NCBI RefSeq assembly: GCF_964355755.1
Contig: NC_092674.1
Coordinates: 14,887,001 to 14,951,000 of the forward strand
Length of the DNA stretch: 64,000 nt
Source of the DNA: Antedon mediterranea
Taxonomy: Eukaryota > Echinodermata > Crinoidea > Comatulida > Antedonidae
Reading direction: 5' to 3'
The notes below the pieces were generated by a model. That model was given only the letters and a program-made list of their open reading frames with translations, was not told the origin of the DNA and ran no database searches. Position 1 is the first letter of the stretch. Each line of letters begins with the position of its first letter. Shown in pieces: positions 1 to 12,164 of the stretch. The position numbers and the translations under genes were made by a program.

Positions 1-363
1 AACCTCCTCCGCCAGGTTCCATCCGCTAATTCGGATAAAACCCTCAAATCTATCCTGGAAAATGTGCCTGTCATCCTGACCAAAAAATTCAAAGTTTTTC
101 TGAGGGCGAAAAGGTTGTCGTTCCAGACGCTCACCTCGCCCGAAACCTCTTTGGACATATCCTTTTGAAATATCCTCATTGCTAGGGTAGTAACAATCAC
201 GATCTCGACCATTGTAATCAAAACATTGACAATCAGTACAAAGTTGACCGACATCGTCCGAGTAGACCCAGTAGCGATTGCCATCTATGTACCCCCGTGG
301 TGACGTTCCCACTCTATGGACCCAATTTGGATACCGTTGTTCCGACTCTCGATCTCTTATTGA
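1..363 (-). pseudogene. Open frame cut by window edge, possibly Ty3/gypsy gag
   Basis: The minus strand is open for 121 codons from position 363 to the window edge, with no ATG needed; an in-frame TAA lies at 366-364. The stretch is more GC-rich than its surroundings. It encodes an Arg/Tyr/Asp-rich segment with two close Cys (LCTDCQCF) and ends in FQDRFEGFIRISGW, which resembles the start of a gypsy Gag core (an aromatic-rich helix before a Trp). The gag reading is inference from that short resemblance; it could also be a host exon. A gypsy integrase remnant lies upstream on the same strand at 2290-1800, in the wrong order to belong to the same copy. Confidence 0.35.
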
Positions 364-1799
364 TTATGAGATAGATACATCATGTCTTGAATTTTACCAC
401 GGCCAGTGCCGTCGATGCCCCCTCAATTGGCCTCAATGCTTTTGGAAATGAACAACCACCACTGGCTGTAGTGCCCTAGAATTTTCACCACAATAAAAAC
501 AACCGAATGGCAGAAATATAAATATATTTTACACAATGAATTTGAGGCAGACGTTCCACCAGCGAACTAGCTGCTGCTGTTGCTTTTTTTTGTAAATTAC
601 CGTGGGTTTTTTGTAAATTGCCGTGGCTTTTTTTGTTGTAAATTGCCATGACACTTTCAGACCACTGTACTGCAGTTTTTATTCTTTAGTTTAAATTCTT
701 ACATAATATAATTAAAAAAACTGTAGTTTTTCAGTCAGACTCTAAATGTGAAATGATCACGGAATCACTATTCCGTGATAATGTAACAAAAACATCAGAG
801 ATAATAATAATATGATGCCAAATTGGTTGCCCCCCTTTGCTTTCCTTATTCCCAGTCCACTGGATCTTGCTAAAACTTGTGGCTTGAAGGATGACCTTTA
901 CTAGATTCCTCAGCAGGTCACATATTTTAATGGACTATTCCGTGATAACGTAACAAAAACGTCAGAGATAATAATATGATGCCAAGTTGGTTGTCCTTCT
1001 TTGCTTTTCTTATTCCCAGTCCACTGGATCTTGCTAAAAAAACGTGTGGCTTGAAGGATGACCTTTACTAGATTCTTCATCAAACGCCTGCCATAATTAG
1101 TTTTTCACAAAGACATGGTGGTTCGCCATCAAACACTTTTTACCTGTCAAGTCCTCACACAAAAATAATTAATAATTAATTTGTAATACTTGACACAGGA
1201 TGAAACAAAATTTATGTGTTGTTTTAAAGATGATTATTTCAAATATCCAGCATCAGTTTAGTCAGAGGGTACTGCTTCTTGAGTTAAAGTTGAAGCAACT
1301 TGTTGAGTCGGAACCATGGGTGGTGTGATTAGTGAAGTTTGTTGAGGCGTGGTGCCATGAGGTAGTCTGCTGAGTGAGAAAGGTGGGTGGTGCCATTGCT
1401 AGAGATACATGTGGAGTGGCAAGTTGAGTTACAGGTGGTGATGTGGTGGACTGGTTTTTACTTCTCGCCTAAAAATATGCAATTGATTTTAGCTTCATAC
1501 ATATATCAGGATTTTAAAAACCAATAAATAATTAAAACAGCTGAAAGCTGTGTCACAAAATAATAATGTCTGATCAGATCTGTCCAGGTGTATAGAAACA
1601 ACTTCCCTCTCACAATCACATTTGCTACTTGTTGAGCAGGAATGGCTTATTAGTTTGAGGCTCTGTGTGAAGCCGGAACAACATAAATCCAATGATACTT
1701 TTTTTTTTTTTAATTACATAATTAATAAATTATTTTAAATACACCAATTGCTTAAAAAATGGGTAAACGTGAATGTCATTTCTAGGTTAATAATTTATG
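364..1799. other. Non-coding, repeats only
   Basis: Apart from the duplication at 767-1079 this stretch holds three near-copies of a T-run followed by GTAAATTGCCGTGG at about 580-650, and AT-rich sequence. No exon with convincing splice sites or conserved motif was found. Confidence 0.6.
767..1079. repeat. Direct tandem duplication, two ~145-bp copies
   Basis: Copies run about 767-912 and 934-1079, both starting ACTATTCCGTGATAA and ending in CTTTACTAGATTC, with few differences and a period near 167 bp. The first copy is preceded by a short inverted repeat, ATCACGGAAT at 756-765 against ATTCCGTGAT at 770-779. No coding potential is seen. Confidence 0.85.
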
Positions 1800-2290
1800 T
1801 AAAGAACTCCCTCTCCCATCAATTCTCGGAACCATACTTTGGTTGAAACATTGTGGATCTTCAAGATGTGTTACTTTTTAATCGAAATATATGAGTTTCT
1901 GGCCATTTTTCATGGGTATTGGAATCCCACCTATCAGCGACCTTTCCTGAATCTTTGTTGGCTTTTAAGGTGGTCACCTATTTCAATGTCGGTACCTCTC
2001 ATCTTCCTGCCATACAAAATCTGGCATATTGCCGTTGTTTTTTCATGCCTTTACCCAAATTGTCGATTTCGGAAGCGATTTAACGTAGGCATAGTAGTCA
2101 GGAGATTGATTGGTACGCCAAAGAGTTCGGAAAATCATGTTTACTGGTAACTGTGGCACCTTTCCAAACATGAGACTAAAATGGTGAATACCCGGTTGTT
2201 TCATGAACACAGGAGTTGTATGCAAAAGTCAGGCTTTGGAGCTTGTTAGGCCACTGGTACTTGTCCTTGGAGGAAAGGATTGAATCATGT
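1800..2290 (-). pseudogene. Ty3/gypsy integrase C-terminal remnant
   Basis: Read on the minus strand, two frames together give the end of a gypsy integrase: WPNKLQSLTFAYN, then HETTGYSPF, then after a frameshift SLMFGKVPQLPVNMIF and YYAYVKSL. These are the landmarks of the region after the DDE core, where Gypsy polyproteins read (TFAYN..HETTGY.P..LMFGR..RLP). Further down, LKANKDSGKGR matches the usual V..ANKG-type tail motif, followed by stops. No catalytic core, RT or LTR is seen next to it, so it is an isolated, decayed fragment. Family assignment is firm; clade is not. Confidence 0.72.
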
Positions 2291-2299
2291 TGCCAGTAA

Positions 2300-5200
2300 A
2301 AATTTTCAGCCATTTCCCAACTTTTCAAGTGATAATATACAACATAGTTTCCATTCTAATTGAGTATGTAGTTTTAACGTAACAAGTAAACTGAAATTGC
2401 ACTTTCTCGAGAACCCTAAAAAACTTCATTTTTGTACAAGAAGCAAGTTATACTTTGTGATTTGTAATTTTAAAACATCATTTGATTTAATGTACAGGTT
2501 TTTGTATACCTTTTGCTATTTCAAATTCACCTGCTTGTTTTCTATTGTTAGTCAACTGAAACTATTGTTAGTTGATAAGTTGTGTTTTAATACCAGCATA
2601 TGTGTCATTTTTTATTTCATTCTGAACATAGGTATATACACACACATGCCTATTGATTTTCAGGAAAAATTATATATTGGTCATGTCACAAAAGCTTGTA
2701 TACAGTATATTAAATAGCTTGCCCTCTGTATTCTTTCAACATGAACATATTCTTTGACATGGACCAAAATATTAGTCGACTGGCCGAGTGGTTAAGCTTA
2801 GTTCATGAGTTAAGGAAGGGGCAAAGCTTTGTTTGTATTGAAAATTATTTATTACAAATTATAAACCCCAGCAGGATTTTAACCATGTAGGTGAAAGCTA
2901 ATACCTAAAGCAAAACAATGTATCTTTCAACATGCTCCCTCTGTGGCAACATTTTGCCAAGTCCTTCACTCAGTTTCTGGGTGCTTTTATTTCATTTGTT
3001 GGTCTCTCTGTATGAATTCATAATTTCCATATCATCTCATAATAATCTAGTTTCATGTAATTTAATTTTTTTAATTTGTTGTTTCTCCTCAATTAGTCAT
3101 TATGAATTATGACATTTCTTTCTTATTAAATTATGTTAAAGATATGTTATAGTTATGGATATTTGCCACAAACAAGTTACTTTTAGCCAATCACAATCTA
3201 GTTCACACAAACACTGACACATAAACAACACAGCAAAAATTATATCCTAAAAAGGTGGGATATGTTTGATATTTATCATTGTGATTGACAGGACAGCTTT
3301 GAATGATTCATACAAGACATAAAGACTGTCTTTATTATTTTTTCCTGGATCATGTTACTGATTATCCCTTGATTTTATTCTGAATTATCCTCTTGACTAT
3401 TTTCTGTAGGCCGACAGAGATTCTCGTCATTGTCCTTATGACTGCCATTACCATTGTTCTTTTGACAATTCCCTTAATCACTTCTGATTTGTGCTGACTC
3501 TGAGATTATTGACAGATAGAAACAAGTTTCTGGGAGTTTTCTTTACAATGTTTAACGTGTATGCAATCGAGGAACTTGACTGAAGTCAGCAACACCAAAA
3601 GAAAAACTACAAACAAGAAGCTCTGATATTAAGGTGGCGTTTGAGGCAGTGTCTAAAGCACATATGGTAAACAAGTACGTTACAAAACAGGCACATTTGA
3701 CTTTGATTACAATCATGCAGCAGTTTGAAATTTCATTCAATTCAATTCATTTATTTTCCAGAAGACATATAATACAATAAAAAAAAAAATGACAGTCTGA
3801 CGGATTGTAGAAAAGTCATTATGTGAGTACTCTCCTTCTGGTGCACAAAAACAACAAGTTAACAGCAAATGACATTAAATAAGGCAGAAAAAAACTTAGA
3901 GGAACCAAACAGTCACTTCATGAAGAAAATAGTCAAGTTAGATGTATTAATGGCCGAGATATGCATGTTTACTTTGCTTAAATGAGACAGTTAACAAGAT
4001 TTTCAGATCAAGTAATAGAACACTGGATTACAAATTTGAAATCAGTTGTAGTTCATAGAATAATGCAAATAAAACAATGGTTTAAATTTGACAAGAACTA
4101 TTCCACAGTGTTTCTCGTGGTTTGTTAAGACTGAGAGGTATCAAGAGATGTCATGAAGGCATTTATGAAGACTGACATCGCTTAATAGTCTTGATTAGAT
4201 TCATCAACTATGGCTCAGGTGATACATGTTCACTCAAATGGGACAGTCAACAAGAAAAGAAAAAGAGTCATGGTTCATGGACTATATGCAAATCAAGATT
4301 GGACAATAATGATCCTTGTTTGAGAAGTTTTTAAAAGACATTATGGCAAGGTATATGAACTTTGAATTGGTGTATTGTCAACAAGTTCATAGTACTGACG
4401 AGAAAGTGAAAGATGCAATTACTGCGAATGAAAAACCTTTTAAAAAACACATTCAAAGCCAATCAAAATTGACATTTAATGAACAACAGAAGAGGTTTGC
4501 CTTGCATAAGAGCTTTTCAATACCAATACAACTATCAAACATATCCAACCTTTTTAGGTTAAATAAAGCACTGTTGTGCTAATCCGCTTGTGATATTGGA
4601 AATAGATTATTAATAGTGGGACAAACACACAAATGACAACAATTAACATAGCATTGACCTACTTTCTCACTACTACTATTACAGTATTATTAATGTTACA
4701 ATCAATTAATTAGGCTGGCATAAAACCAAGCATGTAACCCTTGTTTTTTTTTTGTATTTTATTTTTTGCCGATTCTCTTCTGATCTGGAATTTCTATTGA
4801 CTTAGGTTCACAGTATTTACGAACTGACTTTTTAGTGCAGTCATATTTTTTTGGAAATACAGTACCTACGTAGGTTGTGATTTGGCACCAAATCATTTAT
4901 TGTAGAAGTGCTTGTAATGTTTTTTTGTTTCGCTATCTTTACCCTTTATCTTGTCTTGTTCGGTCATTCTGGTCAAATTTTCTTTGCATGTGTTAGTAGT
5001 GTTGTTTTGGGTTGCCGTCCCATTATTAATACAGGGTGCTCACAGTCACAGACAGAAAATCTTTGTCGAATTCTTATCCACTTAAAAATAGGGGTATTTT
5101 CCTATATCAATAGGCTAATTCTGGTAAATTCTGAAATGTCATTGGTTGCTGGTCCAAAACATTTATAGCTTTCTTATACCTCTTTATCGACAGGGTTACT

Positions 5201-5725
5201 CTTAAAGACTTCGCTGCTTTCTGGTGAAATCGCACAGAAAGGGCCAAGCATTTCTGAAGAAGGGCCCTTTACAATAATAATTTACATATTTTTATTATTC
5301 TTGATTCTTTTGTGTATTAATTGTTGTAACTTTTTGTTATACTGTTTGTAATAAATTGAAGTAGCAGTACTTAATATCAGACTAATGTACTCCCAATTGA
5401 AACGTAACTGGAAACATTTTGTAGTGCAGAAATGTAACATAACATACTTAGCACACCACTCTTAAGTTAGTGCTTCTTTGATGTACAAAGTTTTTTTCTT
5501 CCTGACCTATGGTCTACATAGATTTGTATAGGCCTAGTAGTTTCACTCTTTGAATGGCTATGTCCGTCAGCTTGGTGATAATTTCCTGTTGAATTTAATT
5601 TATAAACGTACACCCCCCCCCCCCCTCCTTCCTTTTTTGAAAAAGTGCAACACCCCAGTGGCGTTTATAAACAATACAGTAATAGATTAGATCGGACACT
5701 TAAGCATAATATGAATGTTGATGTT
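2300..5725. other. Long stretch without recognisable gene
   Basis: AT-rich DNA. Open frames at 2397-2717 and 4316-4582 exist, but no family was recognised; the latter (88 codons, Lys/Gln-rich) could be a decayed element. At 3725-3790 there is a retrotransposon-like tail (ATTCAATTCATTTATTT followed by an A-run). Two diverged direct copies of a block about 100 bp long lie near 3950-4090 and 4205-4305. A C-run sits at 5612-5626. Confidence 0.5.
2781..2796 (+). other. tRNA A-box-like word
   Basis: TGGCCGAGTGGTTAAG matches the start of Ser/Leu tRNA genes (A box). No B box or acceptor stem follows, so this is at most the head of a tRNA-derived SINE or chance. Confidence 0.3.
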
Positions 5726-6271
5726 TCAACAGTATTCTATTAGTCCATTTTCTTTTGCGAGACAGGTTCCCTTTATGCTAGCTAATTGTTCAATAGATGA
5801 ATGCCTATGATTATACGGATTTTTTAATTCTACTAACCCCCTTCCACATTGATTGCAACAAACAATTCCATCTGGTGATGCTGCAATATAGGGGTGTTCA
5901 ATTGGCTTACCCAGAGCCCTGTCTGTGTGCAAGTAACTCCAGTATGCTTACGTTGTCGGTGATGTGCAATGTACTGTTTCATAGTAATCTTCTCTTTATT
6001 TCTTCCCCATGACACGGCTGCACTTTTCAATTTCCTGTAATACCCATAATACGCGCTATTTGAGAATGCCCTCTGACTTCTTCATTCTTCACACTATTGG
6101 CAACATTGCCTGCAACACTAGCAGTAATTCTTTCTTTTCTGTGGACGGACCATAACATAACTGAGATTCCGCCTGTTTGGATGTTTCTCTACCCAGAACC
6201 TCTTGCTGGTGGGCATTTATCCTAAGACTGTCTATCAGATGGGCTAATATTTTCGCTTTTGTAAGAGGCAA
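5726..6271 (-). pseudogene. YqaJ/lambda-exonuclease-type nuclease domain, decayed
   Basis: Three overlapping minus-strand frames carry successive parts of a YqaJ-like exonuclease/recombinase domain: LRINAHQQEV, then RKERITASVAGNV (the family's R..RITAS..G motif), then SAAVSWGRNKE (the A..WG...E motif), then HPYIAASPDGIVCC and GLVELKNPY (the SPDG and E-x-K catalytic motifs). Asp of SPDG and Glu/Lys of VELKNPY, which bind the metals in this family, are present. At least two frameshifts separate the pieces and a stop ends it just after the ELK block, so it is not functional here. In invertebrates such domains occur in transposon-borne and multi-domain unknown proteins; the parent element is not identified. 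Confidence 0.8.
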
Positions 6272-6530
6272 ATGCTTCTTCCAACTGTTGTTGGAAAAAT
6301 GGTAGCGCTAACCATCTCTTCCTCAATGCCCACAGAAAAGTCGAGCAAAGCATAGCATGGATTAGAATCTCACTTTAAATTGACAGGTCTTAGTAGTTCT
6401 TGGTAGGTCTTAATGTTGATTTGTACCCCCTTTTCCTGTAAAATCGTTGCTATGTAAACGGGTGCATAATATATATTACATTACAAAAGCGGGGCCAGGG
6501 TGCTAAGGACTTACAATAATAGGCATAAGC

Positions 6531-8069
6531 TTAAAAAATTTGAAAAGCATCGTGACGCTCTACCCATCTGGTTTTGCAAAGTTCTTTGAATTTACTTCGT
6601 TTATTGGTATACCCATCATATTTCTTATCAACGGTATTGTACGAGATTGAATAATACATCTGTTTAACCGATAGGCAGCACACCAGAAAGGTAAGGCTTT
6701 TGGATATAACCGACATATTCCCTGGGGCGGATTGCAATAAGGTCTTAACCGCAGTCTTACACTTAAGCCCAAGATGAAACCCTTAGCAATGATGGTCTTA
6801 GATTTAAGACCATTGCAATAAAAGAAGTCTTAGCCTTAGAATTTCAGCGCCGTGGTCTTAGATTCCAAGCCTCCTCCAGGCAGGCTTACGCTCCTAGGCT
6901 AGCTAGTAATTTCATGGCGAAATTAACTTTTTAAATACTGCTGTGAATTGATTTTATGATACTAGTGTAGAAAAGGGGTATTGAACTATAAGACATGTGT
7001 ATTATTATTTTTATCTACCAATTGTTTCAGTAGATAAAATCTATATAGGCCCACACCTACCTGACGATCAATTTCTATTAGCGGTCCACAACCGCACAAA
7101 CAAGCTGTACGCATATTCTCCATACTCGGCCTAGCGCTACACTATTTTGACCAAGAAAAGACTACATATAGTAGCATACTGTATTTAAAATTTATTTTTT
7201 TGAAATATTTGTTTGTAAACTTTAAGCATGTATTAATTAACCAATATTTACTATCAAATTACATACAATTTTGTTGCCAATATTTTTAATTACTTGCTGA
7301 AATCTCCTAGTATTTACGTAATCTTAACGCTATTGAATAGGCAGTGTGTCCATTCATGCATTAAAATGGCCTCAATATGTCCTACTGAGGAGCTTGTCGC
7401 TACTCCTTATTGTTAAATTACTCTATTTGCACTTGTTGGTATAGCGCCCTCATTTTTCGGTAACTATAGGCTGGTTTGATTGTTTGAAATTCTTTACTAA
7501 TAAAGTCTCAGTTAAGACCGCTATATTGCAATCGACTTTGCTGAGAGGCTTAACTAAGACTTTCGCGAGGGGCTTAGGGCTTAGATCTAAGCCTAAGACA
7601 AAGTCTTTATATTGCAATCCGCCCCTGTACCATTGTAACATTGACTTCTTATTTTTCTTGGATCGGGGATCGAGTCCAATGTCTTTATCATTTTTTGGAG
7701 GACATGACTGAGATGCTCACCAGTAGTGCTCTCACTGACATCTATGAGGCCTATCAACTCTTCACGAATGATGCAACTTTTATCTACAAAGCGTATTGTT
7801 ACAGAGAGCTGTTCTTTATTGGACACATCTCTTCCTTCATCAGCTGAAACACAAAACCAGCCACCTCCTTCCAGACAATCATTCACTATTGTACTTTGAA
7901 TTTTGTTCCCAATAATGTTTATCAGTTTAATTTGGATTTGGATATAATTCGCATTTTTTGGACCATGCTCAAGATGTTGTTCTAACATATCATCACCACC
8001 ACAGAATGTCAAGATTCCATAAAATTCATAAAGGGATAAGACAACCGAATATATCTGATACCAAGCAAT
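6531..8069 (-). pseudogene. hAT-type transposase (DUF4371 region), split by a MITE
   Basis: The 5' part (8069-7628, minus) reads FSVLADE-like WFCVSADEGRDVSNKEQL, then IREELIGLIDVSESTTGEH and SQCYNGTG; the 3' part (6724-6531) continues GNMSVISKSLTFLVCC and LCKTRWVERHDAFQIF before a stop. These are the blocks of DUF4371/hAT proteins (catalytic-region D in ADE.RD, the G.CYDG..NM motif, and TRWVERHD). The 900-bp insertion at 6725-7624 falls exactly in the YNGTG/NMS motif; taking it out with one copy of the 3-bp duplication puts both halves in one frame. The C-terminal dimerisation region and the N-terminal BED finger are missing; a Cys-rich minus-strand stretch near 8860-8740 could be an N-terminal relic. 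Confidence 0.85.
6725..7624. mobile_element. 900-bp Harbinger-like MITE with CTG target duplication
   Basis: Ends are GGGCGGATTGCAATA at 6725 and its inverse TATTGCAATCCGCCC ending at 7624. CTG at 6722-6724 is repeated at 7625-7627. Three-base CWG-type duplications and G-rich ends are known for PIF/Harbinger elements; that assignment is inference. Near both ends there are many copies of GTCTTA/TAAGAC, such as GGTCTTAACC near the left end and GTTAAGACC near 7521, like subterminal transposase-binding repeats. No open frame of a transposase is present, so the element is non-autonomous. Confidence 0.85.
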
Positions 8070-9630
8070 TTAACCAGAGATCACCAAGCCATTAGCAATA
8101 TTAATTTACAAAGAAAACTAAAGAGTTTGAATGAGCAACAATCAAAAAATGTTACAGAAAAAGAAGTTGTGAGGGTATAGCTAAACTTATCAGACAGCAA
8201 ATTAAATACCATGTCAGAACGGCCTCCAAAACCATCAACTTACAATACAGAATGTACAAATACCAGTAACTCTTAGAACAGTCTTAACTGGAACCACAGA
8301 TGTAAATTTTGATACACAGTAGTATGTGTAACGATTATTGTTTTCAAATTCAAAGCTACTTCGGCTCATAAGTGACATTTAAAAGATTAATTTACACACA
8401 TTTGAGATTGTGGCCTGTATACAATTAGTATAATTAGGTATTAGGTAAGTATAATTGATTTTGCATGCATTCATTATTCCTAGAAATTTCATTCCATCCA
8501 TTTTTTATTGTTTAATTTCCGTTGTTACTACAGTTGTGGAGGCTTGTGATTGAGTAACCATCTTGAGTGGCTAGTTTATTATTACAAAATTATGAATTAA
8601 TATACAGAAGAAAATAATAACGATAATAATAAATCTTACCCGCCCTCGAGTTTTTAAAGACATTTGTCCACTAAAAGTGTGACAAGTTTTTTAGTTCTGT
8701 AGGGTACACATTACTTGCAGCTGTAGTTGTTTCAATTTGATGCACAGCATTTTGAATTGTTTTGAAGTGCCTGTTCTTTGACGTTCTTGCAAATATGGTC
8801 TCCTGTTCCCCTTAAACATAAATCTTCCTTACATCTGCAACATTTAAATGAAACAGAAGTTAATGTATGTTCTAAAATTGTTGGAATTTTGATCAGATTG
8901 TCTTTGTTAAAATTGAATCCACTAAAACATGAAATTGTTTCGAAAGGGCATTAAATAATTTATTGACACAGAAGGTACAAAAGAAATGGGAACAAGGTGT
9001 CTGGATGCTATCAAGTGACAAAAGGTTGTTACAAATATATTATATTGCACTGATAAATTTTGTCAACTTTCTTTAAAATTACAAACTGCCAACTGACTGC
9101 AGGTAGAGGAATCTTTAAAAATACTACCACTCTTGCTTCTTAGATTAGAAGGCTAGTCTTAGCTGATTGGTATACAAATAAACAAGTTACACAATTTTCG
9201 CTATGAGATTTAAACTCAAATGGTGTAGAAATATGTCCCTTACAAAATTTTGAATGGCTGGTTGAGCATAGTGCTTTGGGATGATTATTATTTTCAACAT
9301 CAAATGATTGTGGTGTGTTTTTCATATCTTTTTTTTCCATATTTCTGATTTCATTGGTAGATTTTCAACTGTGCGCAGTAGTATCCCCATTTTACACTTT
9401 CTCTGGGAAAAAAATAGAAACAAGTGTTTCTCAACTGATTTGTGCAAGTTGGAGTCTATATATCCACCAAAAAAAAGTTCCAGCTCATCTGACTTAAAGT
9501 CGCCATTTTGGATTTTTTTAAAATTGCCGCCATAAATTACAGATTTTTGCTCATTACTCCTACAGGGTTGGGTAGGTTTGGCCAGTATGAGTACCTTTTT
9601 ATGGCCAGCGATCGGGATTGTTGGAATGAA
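8070..9630. other. No gene recognised
   Basis: AT-rich sequence without motif-bearing frames. A minus-strand Cys-rich frame near 8860-8740 (KCCRCKEDLCLRGTGDH) is the only noteworthy piece and may be a transposon zinc-finger remnant. Confidence 0.45.
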
Positions 9631-9634
9631 ATCT

Positions 9635-10000
9635 CAATCGAAATTTTGATAGGGATCCCGATCGGGATCGGGATCGGAATTATTGGTCGGGATTCCCGGT
9701 GGGATCCCGGTGGTAAGCTTTCCCGGTGGGATCCCGGCAGAAATCCCGATCGGGATTGGGAGGAAATTCCCCGCGGGATCCGGTCATTACCCAATCGAAA
9801 TCTTGATCGGGATCCCGATCGGGATTGGGATTATTTGTCGTGATTCCCGGTGGGATCCCGGCCGAAATCCCGATCGGGATTAGCTTTCCCGTTGGGATCC
9901 CGACAGAAATCCCGATCGGGATTGGGAGGAATTCCTGGCGGGATCCGGTTATTCCCGATCGAAATCTCGATCGGGATCGGCGGGATCCGGTCAAAATCCC
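9635..10000. repeat. GGGATCCCGATC tandem repeat with ~160-bp higher-order unit
   Basis: The sequence is built of near-palindromic words GATCGGGATCCCGATC and ATTCCCGGTGGGATCC. A larger unit starting CAATCGAAAT.TTGAT begins at about 9635 and 9792, and a diverged third start lies near 9956 (spacings 157 and 164 bp). Because the words lack stop codons, both strands are open in several frames (runs such as IPIGIGIGI); this is compositional and not evidence for a protein. Confidence 0.85.
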
Positions 10001-10029
10001 GAAATTTTAAAAATAACTTGATATCACAA

Positions 10030-10760
10030 TATCACGATATTGTGATTCTCGGCTGAAATCGGGGTTATTAGTCGCCTAAAATTCCGGCTGCCCGATCAAA
10101 ATGGTGGTGGTGGATGGTGGGATTCGGTGGTTTCTGTCGGACGAATGTGTCCAACTGTAACCCTATTGATCCTGGTCGATTAACAGTTCACTTGTTTAAA
10201 ATTCTATCGGGTTGTCAGCGGCAGGATAGCAGGTTTTCTCTCGTACGGAAACGGCACAGCATAGAGGTAACAGAAACCTGACTTAAGAAAAAAAACAAGT
10301 AAGTCAAATCAATTTAACTTCAACGATTTAATTATTAATTAATTCATTTCATTGTTTTGCATGTTTCATTGTTTTATTAATTTCATTTTGTTGTCATTTA
10401 ATTGATTTTGTATTTGTTGTTTCTTATTGCTCTGATTTTATCATTCAATTTCTTAACAATTTCCTCCTATACGTTTTGTTTTTTTGTGTCCTCGATGTTA
10501 AAGCAAGCGAAGATATGACCTGAAAATTAAAATAAAAATTGATTTAAAACAATGTTTTTAATTAGATACAATCAACTTAACTTAATAAAAGAAACAAAAC
10601 TAAGGTCTGATAAATTTCACTACTATTTTATATGTTTTATAGAAAAGGGAGTTGGTAAACATGTTGTTTCGTCACACTTAAAATTGTGTTTTGTTCAGCT
10701 CAATTGTTTTGTTTACATAAATTATACAACCTATAGTTATATTTAAAAAGTTAGTTAAAT
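10030..10760. other. Spacer downstream of the BEN gene
   Basis: AT-rich DNA with short direct repeats of TTTCATTGTTTTATTAATTTC type around 10340-10400. Nothing coding was recognised. The transcript end of the BEN mini-gene would lie here. Confidence 0.4.
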
Positions 10761-10761
10761 C

Positions 10762-11378
10762 TCAGTCCTCACTTCTCAGTGCCTTTCTTTCTTTTTCGGC
10801 CAATGGCTGCTTGTTCTTGCCATGGCCGTATATTGTTATGTCAGCACATTCCTCCCGGGTGACCACCATTTCAAGGAGAGAGAGTGCCAGCTTCTCCACT
10901 GTGGTGCTGAAGCGTTCACAGCTTTTTAGTCTGTGAGCGTTGACACGCACTCCCCATTTGGCGTCACCCAAGTATGCCATACCTGTCAAAAGAAATTAAT
11001 GCTAATAGTTAATGCAGTCGTTAAATTTGCAGTTATATCGTTATCGCTGTTCTATTATTTATTAAGTTGTTTTTTATTGTATTGTTAACATTGTTTACAC
11101 AAATTTGAAGTCTCTTTTTAACGGCAGTACAAGACAGACTGCAACGGAACGTGAGATAATTAACAGACCGTTTACACTAACATGTTTTTATTGTTTGATT
11201 TGCGTACTGGAATCGAGCTGATGAATTAATTGTTATTTCGAAAATTATTTGTTGAGGTATTAGGCTATTGGTTACCCAGCTGATGAATGCAACGTAAGCA
11301 TTCCTGTATATATTTGCATGTTCTTTTATAATATTATACAGGAGATCCAAACCAACAGTCAATGCATCCTATAGGCTC

Positions 11379-11413
<35 letters not shown>

Positions 11414-12164
11414 TACATGATAATGCATGGTAATAGTCAACAAATATGCATACAAATATAATATTTAAATAATATATCGATGCATTGCCTGTCCTGGGTT
11501 TACCCAGTTAATTTGTTTGTTTTTCAGTACAGTCACATCAACAAACACTAAGTGATCACAAACGTGAATTATTTCTATTTGCAAACCAATTGGTAAACGG
11601 TTTTCGAATCGATTCTACTTGATTACATTGGATAATTAAATTATGGTTCAATGGGTTAATCGATAAAATTGTCTTACCATCATTGTTTTCTTCATCCATA
11701 GGAGGAGAATCTTCGGTCATTGAGGATTCTGTAAAATAACAAATACTTTCATTAGATTAAGTTAGGTGGTTGAGTGGTGATGATGATCATTGGCTAATAC
11801 ATTTATTTCAGAAACCGAATAATTTTAAATCACAGAACTGCATTGTCTGTTTACAATAAAATAAACATTTCTTATAAAAATAGTAGTATAGGTATATATA
11901 TTATAAATAATAATTATGTCATGCTAACTCATTTTTTCCGTCATTGATTTCAATACATACAAATGATCTAATTAAACCAAAATAAGTGTGTATACATTAA
12001 AGTGTGAACAGGTGTTTTATAGTTCTGTCGCTGTATAGATTTTAGGCAAATAATGAATGAGAATGGAGAAAAATCACACTTTTATATATTTTAGAAATCC
12101 TACCTAAGGCTTCGGTGTTGTCTTCAACAGGTGGTGTGCGCACGGTTGCACTCGGCGTTTTCAT
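10762..12164 (-). CDS. Three-exon BEN-domain mini-gene
   Basis: Exons on the minus strand: 12164-12104, 11728-11678 and 10982-10762. All junctions have GT donors (GTAGGA, GTAAGA) and pyrimidine-AG acceptors, and both introns are phase 1. The spliced length is 333 nt, an uninterrupted 110-residue protein with ATG and TGA. Exons 1 and 2 give an acidic, Thr/Pro-rich tail; exon 3 carries a BEN domain, recognisable from SLLEMVVTREECADITIYG followed by a basic linker and KERKALRSE (family pattern: LL...FS.EEL..S...G......L...K..AI). BEN domains bind DNA or chromatin partners in the nucleus; here it is the C-terminal half. An acceptor-like AG just before the ATG suggests a 5' untranslated exon upstream. 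It could instead be the 3' end of a longer gene. Confidence 0.72.
11380..11413. repeat. (AAT)n microsatellite
   Basis: About ten AAT/ATA units within intron 2 of the BEN mini-gene. Confidence 0.9.

Noticed and set aside
2781-2870. tRNA-Ser/Leu gene
   Set aside because: Only the A-box-like word is present; no B box, anticodon stem or acceptor pairing follows.
2397-3112. Hydrophobic open frames of 64-106 codons
   Set aside because: Phe/Leu/Tyr-rich products of T-rich DNA, no splice context or motif; taken as chance.
9508-10010. Overlapping open frames with IGIPIGIG-like protein
   Set aside because: They exist in several frames on both strands of a stop-poor tandem repeat, so no protein is implied.
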